The notes below the pieces were generated by a model, which saw only the letters and a list, made by a program, of their open reading frames with translations, did not search any database and was not told the origin of the DNA. A stretch of 54,225 bases of DNA, from contig JAFWRA010000161.1 of NCBI GenBank assembly GCA_017508895.1, positions 1 to 54,225 of the forward strand, given 5' to 3'. Positions 1-9,228 of the stretch are shown piece after piece (positions within the stretch are counted from its first letter, which is position 1; every line of letters starts with the position of its first letter). The DNA comes from Bacteroidales bacterium. GTDB lineage: Bacteria > Bacteroidota > Bacteroidia > Bacteroidales > F082. A program made the translations under genes and the position numbers.

Positions 1-95
1 ACATACCAATTGCGTATCGTTTCAGCCGAGTAGCTGTCGCCATTCTTATGCCTCAAATACTCGAGTGGCTTTTCTTTTTCAATAGATTTACTCAT
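1..95 (-). CDS. Partial hypothetical protein, N-terminus only
   Basis: Only the first 31 codons lie in the window; the gene runs off the left edge. The peptide begins MSKSIEKEKPLEYLRHKNG and is hydrophilic, without a signal peptide. The start ATG (95-93) overlaps the TGA stop of the upstream MscS-like gene in an ATGA arrangement, which implies translational coupling in one operon. The visible part is too short to recognise a family. Confidence 0.6.
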   Translation of the reverse strand, partial: MSKSIEKEKPLEYLRHKNGDSYSAETIRNWY

Positions 96-1225
96 AGCGT
101 TTCCTCCTTTCTACTCATCAACACTTTCTCGGTCAAATTGCTGACATCATGGCTCGAAGGGCGCTGGTAAAGCTGAAGGCCAAACCAATCCAAGGCTTCG
201 ACGATATGTTCGATGATCTGTGACTGCTGCCATTCGTAGGCCAAGACACCGCCTTCCATGATGAAACCGTAAATCTGCAAGGGCAGACCTGTTTCTTTCT
301 GTTCCAGCCAGCGTACCACCAAACGCGGCTCCTGAGAGACGTATGGATGGTTCATCAGCCAATGGAACACATACAAGCGGAACAGGTGGGCGTTGAGTTC
401 ACCTACTTTGAAATCCTCGTCCAACAAATAGGCCTTGACCTCCTCCCTTTGCTTCAGCGATTCAATTTCCTCAGGTGTAAGCGGATGGAACCCTCCCGTG
501 TCGAGGATAAAGGTCTTCAGCATCTGTCGGCCGTAAGTTTTCCCGTCCGTCATCCGCTGCAGGTTGATGAAATGGTCGTTATGCAACACACTGGTCGGAA
601 TGGACGAGATGGTCGTGTCCCAATTGTAGAGAGTCACCGTGGTCAGCGTGATGCGCTTCACCTCGCCGTCGACATTGAGTTTGGAGACCTGAATCCAATC
701 ATCAATATAGAGCAGATGGTTAAGTCGCAAGTGAACAAACGCCACCACGCCTTTAATCGTGTCTTGGAAAATCCAGGTCATCAGTGTGCCAAGAACACCA
801 AAGATAATGAAATAGCCAGATTCTTTCTGGATTTTGATGATGCACAGGATTCCGATCAGCCATATCCCGACGAAAATCAAAATCATGATCTGGCACCATG
901 TAATGCCTGTTTCATTCTTGCGCAGGCTATAGATGTTCGTCATGGTATTGCACACACCGATAACCAGAAACATAAGGAGGGTCAGAAGCACCAACCAATA
1001 CCAGGAGCTCCTGAGTGCGGTTGAAATGAAACCATAGATAGAAGTCAAGCAACTCGAGGCACTCAAAAAAGCTGCGTTTTGCCAATTGTGAAGCGACAAC
1101 AAAGAAAGCGCTACCATCACCAGCAACAGCAAGGTAAGGCCCAAACGTCCTTTTAATATCATCGCCCCCATGACCTGAGTACACCCTCGGTCGGAGGAAA
1201 GCCATTTTTTACTCAATCTATTCAT
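92..1225 (-). CDS. MscS-family mechanosensitive channel (YbdG-like)
   Basis: A 377-residue inner-membrane protein, probably a small-conductance mechanosensitive channel that releases solutes on hypo-osmotic shock. Hydrophobic segments lie at about residues 27-45, 75-92, 112-130 and 138-155. They are followed by the MscS beta domain (about 170-235), with the signature run GEVKRITLTTVTLYNWD, then IPTSVL and an RMTDGK stretch typical of the YbdG/YnaI branch. The C-terminal part is soluble. It starts 14 bp after the C10 protease stop codon and overlaps the next gene by 4 bp, so it probably sits in the middle of an operon. An internal Met at residue 19 or 22 is an alternative start. The family assignment is good; the physiological conductance class is inferred. 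Confidence 0.87.
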   Translation of the reverse strand: MNRLSKKWLSSDRGCTQVMGAMILKGRLGLTLLLLVMVALSLLSLHNWQNAAFLSASSCLTSIYGFISTALRSSWYWLVLLTLLMFLVIGVCNTMTNIYSLRKNETGITWCQIMILIFVGIWLIGILCIIKIQKESGYFIIFGVLGTLMTWIFQDTIKGVVAFVHLRLNHLLYIDDWIQVSKLNVDGEVKRITLTTVTLYNWDTTISSIPTSVLHNDHFINLQRMTDGKTYGRQMLKTFILDTGGFHPLTPEEIESLKQREEVKAYLLDEDFKVGELNAHLFRLYVFHWLMNHPYVSQEPRLVVRWLEQKETGLPLQIYGFIMEGGVLAYEWQQSQIIEHIVEALDWFGLQLYQRPSSHDVSNLTEKVLMSRKEETL

Positions 1226-1239
1226 AGGTCAACTATCAC

Positions 1240-4200
1240 TTACTCTTTAACAAATTTCATAACTATCAGCCCCTTCCCCGTTTGAACATGGAGGATATAG
1301 AGACCCTGTCCATAATCATGGACATCGATATGCAGCTGCTCCTGCCCCACTACTTCCAAGTCGTCCATCACCTGCCCAATCACATTATATACGGTTAACC
1401 TTCTCAGGCCTTCACCCTGCACATATAGGATATCATTGGACGGATTAGGGAAGATTTCAATAGTCGAAGCACTTTCTTCAAGGGCATCAAAATAAATAAA
1501 ATTGGCGATGAAATGACGAGGCCCTGTGACCACAATCTGGAAAGTCGAATCTTCCGTGATGAACTCGCCATTTTCCGACCAACTCCGGAAATTGTAATGG
1601 GACGAAGGCTCAACGGTCAGCGTCGCAGTTTCTCCGTAATGATACAGACCTGTACCAGTAATGACACCTACACCTTCAGGATTGGTCTCAGCCGAGATTT
1701 CATAAGTCACCAAAGTGAAGTGAGCCACCAAGGCCCTATTGCCTGTGACGGTAAAGCTATAGTCGGCTTGGTTGGATATTATATTCCCATCCTCCATCCA
1801 ATGATCAAACGAATATCCTGGATTGGCCGTGGCATGGACGGTACAACTCTGTCCATAATTATAAGTACCGCCGCCACCAACCGAACCGCCATCATTTGGG
1901 TCAGCCGAAACAGACACTGTAAACGACTGTGCCGTGAAGTACGCATAATATGTCGCTGATTCGGTCACTGTAAAGGAATAGGTGGGTGAATAGGAAACCG
2001 TCACCCCGTTTTTCGTCCATTTTTGGAAGGTGTATCCCATATTGGCCGTAGCCGTCAAGGTGCAGTTGTCGCCGTAATTATAGCCTCCACTGCCCGTAAC
2101 CGAGCCTCCTTCTGACGGGTTGGCCATCGCAGTGATGACATAGCTCTGCATGGTGAAGTTGGCCACCAGTTGGCAATCCGTGGTGACCGTAAAAGAATAG
2201 GTCGGGTTATTATAGACAGGAACTCCGTTAATGGTCCAGTTAATGAAATTGAAACCTGAATTGGCCGTGGCATGGACGGTGCAATTATCACCATAATGGA
2301 ATATGCCACCTCCGGAAACCGAGCCTCCATTTGAAGGATTGGCAGAAGCTGTGACAAGGTAGTTGTCTAGCTCGAAATGCGCGACATAATTGGCAGATTC
2401 CGTCACAGTGAAGGAATAGGTTGGATTGGTTGAGACCGGAGAGCCGTTTTCTGTCCAGTTGACAAAGGTATAACCCAGGTTGGACGATGCCGACAAGGTG
2501 CAAGTCTCCCCATAAGAATAAATGCCCGCACCAGTCACCGAACCGCCAGTGCTGGGATTGGCAGAAGCGCCAATTGTGAAAGTCAAGCTCTCAACCTGCA
2601 CATTGACAGAATTTGACGGGTTGGATTCTCCACCAAAATAGTTGGTCGTGACATGATAGTTATAGGAGCCTTCAGGCAAATTTGCATCCGAATACGTGTT
2701 TCCAGTCAACTGTGTAGCCAAAGCAGTACCGTTGCGATATAGGTTGTACGTATAAGTACCATCGGTGATGTAGGTCTTAATTAGCCATGACTTGTCGGTA
2801 CAAAAACTCCAGGCATTCCCCAATCGGGAATACAACGAGGCATCCTCGACTTCTGCTCCAGAATAGGAACAGTAGGAAGCAGGATTGTTTTGGTCGCAAT
2901 ATAGCACAATCCAAAGGTCTTGGGTGTAATCAATCGTAACGGGATTGGGAAGGATGATGTCTTGCCAGTTGTTTGCGCCCGCATTCTGGTTTTTCTGATA
3001 AACCAACTCTGTCGTATTCGTTTCATCGCCCTTGTAGATGAAAAGCGTGTAATTGGCATTACACCTCGAATAAAACGACACCTTCTGGACCGCCATCCCC
3101 GCATAGTCATCCAATATCGACACAGGATAACGTTGCGCCCAATAAACGCCACCTTCATCATACCCAAAGCCACCGATGCAATTCCCTGAACCATATTGCA
3201 GTACCGCATTCACGGGAATTTGAGACTGCCACGAAAGGCTGACATCATTGTTGTTGACCGATGCCTGCAAATTGGTTGGAACCGGCCCCGAAAAATGCAC
3301 ATCGGCCACGGCATCGTTTGATTTCATTGACATCACCCCATTGGATTTCACACTCTTCACATAATAGGAATGCATCCCGTAACTGACATTAACCTCTGTG
3401 TAATTGGTATTCGTCAAGTTGGCCACCAAATCTCCGTCACGATACAGTTTATAGGAAATGGCATTGCTCACGCTGTTCCAGCTGACACTGACATTCCGTC
3501 CGTTGACAGTAGCATTCACGCCTGAGGGAGGATTGATAGACGGAGCCTTGGGGCTGCATCCGAAAAGAGCGTAATTCCACTGGTTGAACTGCCCCGTCGG
3601 GCCTATGCCTGGATTCAAGGCTCCGATAGCATAATAGCCGTCATACGCACCACCCCAGCCCCAGTTGAAATGGAAGAAGTTGTTCGCATCATAGCCGTCA
3701 CACACAAAAGCATGTGAGCCGCTCTCCTTAGCTATGTAATACCCCCCTGAATAATAGAGGGGACGATGGGCATTCAACTCAGTTTTCAGCATGGATCTCC
3801 ATTGGGCATCTGTATAGATGACATGAACGCTGCCATTGTTGGTGATGTATGACTTTTGTTTCAGATTCATGTTGTCGCTATAATCGAAATAGGTATTCAA
3901 CGCGACAGGCACTTTTTGTGTGGAAGCCGTGCTAACCTCTGGACCATAATCCATATCGACAGACACGCCGCAATGGTACACCAAGGTGGCGACAGCGTTA
4001 GCTTCAGCATCCGAATAGCCTCTTGAATACACATTCTTCATGTGATCCCAATCATAATTCGTGTTCCTGAAATCCGCAAACTGCACCCCATATTCCGGAT
4101 GGCTTTGAGGCGTGTAGAAATACGTACCTGAACCTCTGGTAGGATGTTCCCAATAGTTCATGATCTGAGCCATGGCCGTTGCCACACATCCTGCCAAAAC

Positions 4201-4719
4201 ATGACCATCAGTTGCGTTAGGGTCGGCAGGACAAAGATTGTTGAAAGGCATACCTTGATTCCATCTTGTTCTGAGGAGCGGACTGACGCTGCTCCTTGAT
4301 TTCGGCTCCAATCCCCTGCCATCCAAGAGACTATCCCATTCCGAACGGATTGCATCATCGGCTTCCAATCTGCTTTCTGACACGTAAGCGATTTCTTCAT
4401 CGTAGGCTTTCAGCCAGGCAAAAATGTTTGCTGGCATCTCATTGGTAACAAAAGCACAGTCAGTAGAATACCCCAATATCGGATGCACGCAATCATCCGC
4501 AGCAATGATAACGAAGCAACGGTTGTTGCCAAACACATAAAAGCCCAGGAATGACTCTTGGCCAGTGAAATCAATCAAGCTGATTTCGGGAGGCGTGTCC
4601 ATGTTAGCGTTCAGAAAAGACTGGGCTGCATGTCTGGCGGTTTGAACTTCAACCTTTTTTGCGAAGACCGAAACCGTCAGGACAAGGAACATGGCCAACA
4701 GGACAAAGCTTCTTTTCAT
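1240..4719 (-). CDS. Secreted C10-family cysteine protease with InlB B-repeats and T9SS tail
   Basis: An 1159-residue secreted protease of the streptopain/PrtT family. A signal peptide covers residues 1-20 and a Spi-like propeptide about 22-130. The peptidase domain has the nucleophile Cys178 (AGCVATAMAQ), catalytic His336 (SGSHAFVCDGYD) and the FNWGWGG loop at 351-357. Fibronectin III-like segments follow (about 395-710). Five divergent InlB B-repeats of about 72 residues come next (about 715-784, 787-857, 859-929, 931-1002, 1005-1075), each with a GGSVTG..YGE..T and W.ENG pattern. The last 70 residues (from PNPSNDILYV to MKFVKE) are a type A T9SS sorting domain, so export across the outer membrane is expected. 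A TAATTTTG element lies 35 bp upstream. The catalytic residues are intact. Confidence 0.92.
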   Translation of the reverse strand: MKRSFVLLAMFLVLTVSVFAKKVEVQTARHAAQSFLNANMDTPPEISLIDFTGQESFLGFYVFGNNRCFVIIAADDCVHPILGYSTDCAFVTNEMPANIFAWLKAYDEEIAYVSESRLEADDAIRSEWDSLLDGRGLEPKSRSSVSPLLRTRWNQGMPFNNLCPADPNATDGHVLAGCVATAMAQIMNYWEHPTRGSGTYFYTPQSHPEYGVQFADFRNTNYDWDHMKNVYSRGYSDAEANAVATLVYHCGVSVDMDYGPEVSTASTQKVPVALNTYFDYSDNMNLKQKSYITNNGSVHVIYTDAQWRSMLKTELNAHRPLYYSGGYYIAKESGSHAFVCDGYDANNFFHFNWGWGGAYDGYYAIGALNPGIGPTGQFNQWNYALFGCSPKAPSINPPSGVNATVNGRNVSVSWNSVSNAISYKLYRDGDLVANLTNTNYTEVNVSYGMHSYYVKSVKSNGVMSMKSNDAVADVHFSGPVPTNLQASVNNNDVSLSWQSQIPVNAVLQYGSGNCIGGFGYDEGGVYWAQRYPVSILDDYAGMAVQKVSFYSRCNANYTLFIYKGDETNTTELVYQKNQNAGANNWQDIILPNPVTIDYTQDLWIVLYCDQNNPASYCSYSGAEVEDASLYSRLGNAWSFCTDKSWLIKTYITDGTYTYNLYRNGTALATQLTGNTYSDANLPEGSYNYHVTTNYFGGESNPSNSVNVQVESLTFTIGASANPSTGGSVTGAGIYSYGETCTLSASSNLGYTFVNWTENGSPVSTNPTYSFTVTESANYVAHFELDNYLVTASANPSNGGSVSGGGIFHYGDNCTVHATANSGFNFINWTINGVPVYNNPTYSFTVTTDCQLVANFTMQSYVITAMANPSEGGSVTGSGGYNYGDNCTLTATANMGYTFQKWTKNGVTVSYSPTYSFTVTESATYYAYFTAQSFTVSVSADPNDGGSVGGGGTYNYGQSCTVHATANPGYSFDHWMEDGNIISNQADYSFTVTGNRALVAHFTLVTYEISAETNPEGVGVITGTGLYHYGETATLTVEPSSHYNFRSWSENGEFITEDSTFQIVVTGPRHFIANFIYFDALEESASTIEIFPNPSNDILYVQGEGLRRLTVYNVIGQVMDDLEVVGQEQLHIDVHDYGQGLYILHVQTGKGLIVMKFVKE

Positions 4720-4753
4720 CTAACGTAATACTCAATTATGGTATTTCAGTCGG

Positions 4754-4761
4754 CAAAATTA
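4754..4761 (-). promoter_or_regulatory. Bacteroidota -7 element for the C10 protease operon
   Basis: TAATTTTG (followed by C) on the minus strand, 35 bp before the protease start codon. It fits the TAnnTTTG consensus of the Bacteroidota primary sigma factor. Confidence 0.6.
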
Positions 4762-4954
4762 AGGGAAAAAGCAAAAAAAACAAAACCAATCGCCACAAAA
4801 TCTTCAGCTCCTAACTATCAACTTCCAACTACCAATCTCTAACCATATTGAAACTCAGGCATATCAGCAACAGCAGGAGGGCTTTTCTTTCCATGGAAAT
4901 CGAAATTAGAATTTACAAAGACACAAAAGAGCGCCCAATTTCCCGAGATTTTAT

Positions 4955-4962
4955 TATTTTTG
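4955..4962 (+). promoter_or_regulatory. -7 element for the TPR-aroE operon
   Basis: TATTTTTG followed by C, ending 25 bp before the start codon at 4988. It predicts a leader of about 20 nt. Confidence 0.6.
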
Positions 4963-4987
4963 CACAAAATTTCAGTCAAGTCACAAT

Positions 4988-6445
4988 ATGTTTGAGGACG
5001 AAGATTATTATTTCGAACACGAAGCGGAGATGGAAAAGGCCATCGAAAGGTATGAATCCATGCTGGAAGAGCATGACTCCGCATATTTCGACAGTGAGGA
5101 GTTTGAATACATCATCGACCACTACACCCAACACAACGAGCTGAAACGCTCACGACAGGCCGTGGAGTTGGCCTTGGCACAACATCCCGAAAGCAGCAAG
5201 CTGAGAATCAAGTACGCACGGCAATATTTGCTTGAAAATGATGCCCAACGTGCCTTCGAGATCATGCAGCATATCGAGCGCGAAGATGACGACGACCCCG
5301 ATTATTTTCTCACCCTGGGTTCATGCCTCGCCATGTTGGGCAAATCGGAAGAAGCCCTGGAGAACTATTTCAGTGCTCTGCCCTACTTCGATGAAGACGA
5401 GAAGTTTGAGCTCTACAACGCCATCGCATACGAATACCAGCACATGCAGCAATTTGACCTCGCGCTTGAGTTCTATGGGAAAGCCTTGCCCTATGCGGAA
5501 GACAATGACACCATCTATCACGAGATCCGTTGCTGTTTCCTCAGTGCAGGCCGCAAAGAAGACGCCATTGCCTATTTCCAACAGATAATTGACAAAGACC
5601 CGTACAACAGCAAGGCCTGGACCAACATCGGCGACGTCTACCGCATGATGGGACAATACGAAGAGAGCATCGACCCCTACGAATACGCCCTCAGCATCGA
5701 CCCCGAAGACCTCTGGACCAACATGCACTTGGCCGACATCTATTACGACTTGGGACGATACAAAGAAGCCATCGACACCCTTGAGGAAGCCTTGCGCAAT
5801 GGCGTGGAAACCTCAATGATACATACAACAATAGGCGACTGCTACTACCGCCTCAACGACTTGCAGACCGCTGAGGAACACTTCAAAAAAGCCCTCGAAA
5901 TCAACCCGATGATAGGCTCAGGTTATGCTGGTCTCGGTTATGTCTTCAGCGATCGCGGCCAAAGCCGCAAGGCCATCAAATACTTCGAAAAAGCCATGAC
6001 GATAGAGCCTTGGGAAACCGACCACCTCTACTCCATCGCCACCGACTACATGAAACTCAAGGAATACGACAAGGCCTTGGAATACTTGCGCAAAATCCAA
6101 GAGACGACCCCAACCGACCCTGACGCTTACTATTACATTGCTGACCTTTATGGCCAGCAGGATAAAATCGACGAGGCCGTCAACACCATCAAATTCGGGT
6201 TATTGCAGACCGACAACGACGCTTCGCTACTCTATCTTTTGGCTTACGCCTATTTCGTGAAAGGTTGTCATAACCAAGGGCTTGAAGCGCTTGACCAAGC
6301 CTTGGATGCCGACTTTGAGGTCTGGCCCGACTTCCTGGAATACGACCGAGAGCTGTTGGCCAACGACAACGACATCCTTGAACTCATAGAACAACACAAA
6401 AAGAACCAAGAAACCAATCCTAATCCAAACAACACTCCAGCATGA
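4988..6445 (+). CDS. Tetratricopeptide repeat protein
   Basis: A 485-residue soluble protein without a signal peptide, made of about ten tandem TPR units. Examples are SKAWTNIGDVYRMMGQYEES and SGYAGLGYVFSDRGQSRKA, with the usual W/Y, G, Y, A and P spacing. The first 60 residues are acidic (runs of D and E). It is probably a cytoplasmic protein-protein scaffold; its partners are unknown. The start at 4988 is set by the promoter just upstream. The stop overlaps the ATG of the next gene by 4 bp, so the two are translationally coupled in an operon with aroE. Confidence 0.85.
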   Translation: MFEDEDYYFEHEAEMEKAIERYESMLEEHDSAYFDSEEFEYIIDHYTQHNELKRSRQAVELALAQHPESSKLRIKYARQYLLENDAQRAFEIMQHIEREDDDDPDYFLTLGSCLAMLGKSEEALENYFSALPYFDEDEKFELYNAIAYEYQHMQQFDLALEFYGKALPYAEDNDTIYHEIRCCFLSAGRKEDAIAYFQQIIDKDPYNSKAWTNIGDVYRMMGQYEESIDPYEYALSIDPEDLWTNMHLADIYYDLGRYKEAIDTLEEALRNGVETSMIHTTIGDCYYRLNDLQTAEEHFKKALEINPMIGSGYAGLGYVFSDRGQSRKAIKYFEKAMTIEPWETDHLYSIATDYMKLKEYDKALEYLRKIQETTPTDPDAYYYIADLYGQQDKIDEAVNTIKFGLLQTDNDASLLYLLAYAYFVKGCHNQGLEALDQALDADFEVWPDFLEYDRELLANDNDILELIEQHKKNQETNPNPNNTPA

Positions 6446-6936
6446 AGAATTACATCTACATCTTCCTTATTGCCATGGTACCCCTTATCGAGCTTCGCGG
6501 TGCCCTACCTGTGGCATACGGTATACACACAGCCAACCCCGACTTCAGCCTCCTGTGGAGCTACATCATCATCGCCATCGGCAACATGCTGCCCGTGCCC
6601 TTCATCTATTTTTTCGCCCGCAAGGTGTTGGAATGGGGCAAAGACGTGAGAATACGCTGGTTCAGTAGGTTCTGCATCTGGTGCCTCGAAAAAGGCGAAA
6701 AGGGCGGACAAAAGCTGCAAGCCAAAGCGGGCCGTGGACTCTATTGGGCTTTGCTGCTCTTTGTAGGCATCCCGTTACCCGGAACAGGAGCTTGGACGGG
6801 TACCCTCGCCGCCAGTTTCTTGGACATGGACTTCAAAAAGAGCGTTTTAGCCGTCATCGGTGGCGTTATATTGGCCAGCATCATTGTAGGTGTGGTGTGC
6901 ACCCTGGGATTTGGAGCAGTGTTTGGGATTAAATAA
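6442..6936 (+). CDS. Small multidrug-export family membrane protein (COG2426)
   Basis: A 164-residue polytopic inner-membrane protein of the family known as Sm_multidrug_ex (Pfam PF06695). Visible hallmarks are the N-terminal helix with PLIELRGALP, the segment LPVPFIYFFARKVL, a polar loop with KGGQK, and the re-entrant-like GIPLPGTGAWTG motif followed by a final hydrophobic helix. The family name comes from an early drug-export suggestion and the real substrate is uncertain. The gene overlaps the TPR gene by 4 bp and is followed after 6 bp by aroE. Confidence 0.82.
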   Translation: MKNYIYIFLIAMVPLIELRGALPVAYGIHTANPDFSLLWSYIIIAIGNMLPVPFIYFFARKVLEWGKDVRIRWFSRFCIWCLEKGEKGGQKLQAKAGRGLYWALLLFVGIPLPGTGAWTGTLAASFLDMDFKKSVLAVIGGVILASIIVGVVCTLGFGAVFGIK

Positions 6937-6942
6937 CTGAAA

Positions 6943-7677
6943 ATGAAACGTTACGGACTCATAGGGCATCCATTGAAGCACTCCATGTCGAGGCACCTCT
7001 TCAACGAGAAATTCGAATACGAGGGCTTGGATTGTTTGTATCAGCATTTCGACCTAAAGTCATTGGATGAGCTTCACGAGGTGATGGAGAAATATCCCGA
7101 TTTGTGCGGCTTCAACGTGACCATACCCTATAAGGAAGCCATCATCCCATTGTTGGACGAGATAGATGACGTTGCCAAGGAAGTCGGTGCGGTCAATGTG
7201 GTGAAAATCACAGATAGCAAGTTGAAAGGCTATAACACGGATGTTTATGGCTTCGAACAGTTGCTGAATCGAGCCATAAAAGACCGCCAAATCGAGCATG
7301 CCTTGGTTTTGGGAACAGGAGGTGCATCCAAAGCAGTGCAGTATGTGTTGAAGCAGAAAGGCATACCTTATTCCACCGTCAGCCGCGATGCCGAAAAAGG
7401 CGATTACACCTACGACACACTTAACGATGAAATTTTGAGGCAAAACCACCTCATCATCAATACAACGCCATTAGGCATGTTCCCGCAAATCGACAATTTC
7501 CCCGACCTGCACTATCAAGGTTTGAACAATAAACACATCCTTATCGATTTGATTTATAACCCGAAGGAGACCGCTTTCATGGAATTGGGCAAGACTTGGG
7601 GCGCGAAGGTGTTTGGTGGAATGCAGATGTTTGAGGAACAAGCCAAGAAAACTTGGGAGATTTTTAATAGACAATAG
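6943..7677 (+). CDS. aroE: Shikimate dehydrogenase
   Basis: A 244-residue NADP-dependent enzyme that reduces 3-dehydroshikimate to shikimate in aromatic amino acid synthesis. The substrate-binding Ser14 and Ser16 lie in LKHSMSRHLF. The catalytic Lys64 is in FNVTIPYKEA and Asp100 in GYNTDVYGF. The nucleotide-binding glycine loop is GTGGAS at 124-129, and NTTPLGM follows at about 175. The length is slightly under the usual 270, as in other Bacteroidota copies. aroK lies 2.5 kb away on the opposite strand, so two shikimate steps are close together but not co-transcribed. Confidence 0.93.
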   Translation: MKRYGLIGHPLKHSMSRHLFNEKFEYEGLDCLYQHFDLKSLDELHEVMEKYPDLCGFNVTIPYKEAIIPLLDEIDDVAKEVGAVNVVKITDSKLKGYNTDVYGFEQLLNRAIKDRQIEHALVLGTGGASKAVQYVLKQKGIPYSTVSRDAEKGDYTYDTLNDEILRQNHLIINTTPLGMFPQIDNFPDLHYQGLNNKHILIDLIYNPKETAFMELGKTWGAKVFGGMQMFEEQAKKTWEIFNRQ

Positions 7678-7785
7678 CCCATGGCCTATGGCTGATGGCT
7701 CGCTTCAACAAATAGCACAAAATTCACACCTTGGGTGAAGCGAGCCATTGGCCATAAGCTAAAGGCCATAGTAAAAAAAGAAGAA
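7678..7785. repeat. Intergenic inverted repeat built from short words
   Basis: The 108 bp between aroE and rlmD contain a perfect 13-bp inverted repeat (ATGGCTCGCTTCA at 7695-7707 and its complement at 7736-7748). It is flanked by reiterated GGCCTATGG / GGCCATA words. The hairpin could attenuate read-through into rlmD or simply be a dispersed intergenic element. Confidence 0.55.
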
Positions 7786-9228
7786 ATGACGAGAAGCAAA
7801 GTAAAACGAGAACCCGAATACATCGAAGACGTGGAAATCGTCGACGCAGGCTCGGAAGGCATGTCTGTTGCCAAGCCCGAAGGACGCGTGGTCTTCATTC
7901 CTTTTGGCGTGCCTGGCGATGTGGTCGACATCGAGGTCTACAAGCGCAAGAAGAACTTCTTTGAAGGCAAGATCTTGAACTTCAAGAAGCTATCAGAGAA
8001 GCGTGTGGAACCCGTTTGCCAGCATTTCGGTCTCTGCGGCGGCTGCAAGTGGCAGCACATGGACTACCAATGGCAGACCTACTACAAGCAGAAGCAGGTG
8101 AAGGACAACTTCGACCGCATCGGGAAAATCGAGTATCCCGAGATTCGTCCGATTTTGGGCTGCGAGAAACAGTTTGCCTACCGCAACAAGCTGGAATACA
8201 CCTTCTCGAACCGCAAATGGCTTACCGATGGCGCACCCATTGGCACCCATGATGAAGAATACTGCAAAGGTCTCGGTTTCCACCTGCCCCAGCTCTTCGA
8301 CCGTGTGGTCGACATCGAGAAATGCAATTTGCAAGCTGACCCGTCAAACGACATCCGCTTGTTTGTCAGGCGGTTCACTTTGGAGCGACATCTGCCATAC
8401 TACAATTTCCGCGCCCATGAAGGACTGATGCGCAACCTCGTCATCCGCTGCAACTCGAAAGGTGAGTTCATGGTCATCCTCGTCATCAGCGAGGAGAACG
8501 CCATCGTGCGCCATGAACTGATTCCTGCCTTGGAAATGGCTTTCCCGCAAATCGTCTCCTTGCTTTTGGTCATCAACCCTAAGCTGAACGACATCATCAA
8601 CGACCTGCCTTTTGAATGCCTGAAAGGCGAGCCTTATCTGATTGAGACCATGGCTTCTCCCCGACCGGGTTTCGACGACTTGAAGTTCCGCATCGGACCC
8701 GTTTCTTTCTTCCAAACCAATGTGTATCAAGCGGAAAGGCTTTACAGGACGGCCTTTGATCTCGCCAATGTGCAAGGCAACGAGTTGATGTATGACCTTT
8801 ACACTGGCACGGGCACCATCGCCCAATATTTCTCACGTTTCGTGAAGAAAGTGGTCGGCATCGAGTATGTGGAGGCCGCCATCCAAGATGCAAGGATAAA
8901 TGCGGAAATCAACGGCATCAAGAACTGTACCTTCTATGCCGGCGACATGGCCAAGGTGTTCACCGACGACTTCATCACGACCAATGGCCAGCCCGACCTC
9001 ATCGTCACCGACCCGCCACGTGCAGGAATGGCCGAAAAAGTGGTGGAACAATTACTGAAAATCCGAGCCAAGAAAATCGTTTATGTGAGCTGTAATCCAG
9101 CTACGCAGGCACGTGATTTACAACTACTTGATTCTGCATACAAAGTGATGGCTGTCCAGCCCGTCGACATGTTCCCGCACACACAACATGTGGAAAACAT
9201 CTGTCTGTTGCAATTAAGAGAATCCTAA
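7786..9228 (+). CDS. rlmD: 23S rRNA (uracil-5-)-methyltransferase, RlmD/TrmA family
   Basis: A 480-residue SAM-dependent RNA methyltransferase that makes 5-methyluridine. It has an N-terminal TRAM domain (about 14-70) and iron-sulfur ligands Cys78, Cys84 and Cys87 in CQHFGLCGGC. The Rossmann SAM site is at YTGTGTIAQYF and the DPPRAGM motif follows. The catalytic Cys is in YVSCNPAT near the C-terminus. A GTG at 7735 would extend the frame by 17 codons, but those codons lie in the upstream inverted repeat. The ATG at 7786 has an A-rich GAAGAA leader and is preferred. The last codon overlaps the convergent DUF3089 gene. Confidence 0.9.
   Translation: MTRSKVKREPEYIEDVEIVDAGSEGMSVAKPEGRVVFIPFGVPGDVVDIEVYKRKKNFFEGKILNFKKLSEKRVEPVCQHFGLCGGCKWQHMDYQWQTYYKQKQVKDNFDRIGKIEYPEIRPILGCEKQFAYRNKLEYTFSNRKWLTDGAPIGTHDEEYCKGLGFHLPQLFDRVVDIEKCNLQADPSNDIRLFVRRFTLERHLPYYNFRAHEGLMRNLVIRCNSKGEFMVILVISEENAIVRHELIPALEMAFPQIVSLLLVINPKLNDIINDLPFECLKGEPYLIETMASPRPGFDDLKFRIGPVSFFQTNVYQAERLYRTAFDLANVQGNELMYDLYTGTGTIAQYFSRFVKKVVGIEYVEAAIQDARINAEINGIKNCTFYAGDMAKVFTDDFITTNGQPDLIVTDPPRAGMAEKVVEQLLKIRAKKIVYVSCNPATQARDLQLLDSAYKVMAVQPVDMFPHTQHVENICLLQLRES

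Noticed and set aside
5321..5728. Valine-rich minus-strand frame opposite the TPR gene
   Set aside because: A mirror of GAC/GAA-rich TPR codons; no start context or domain.
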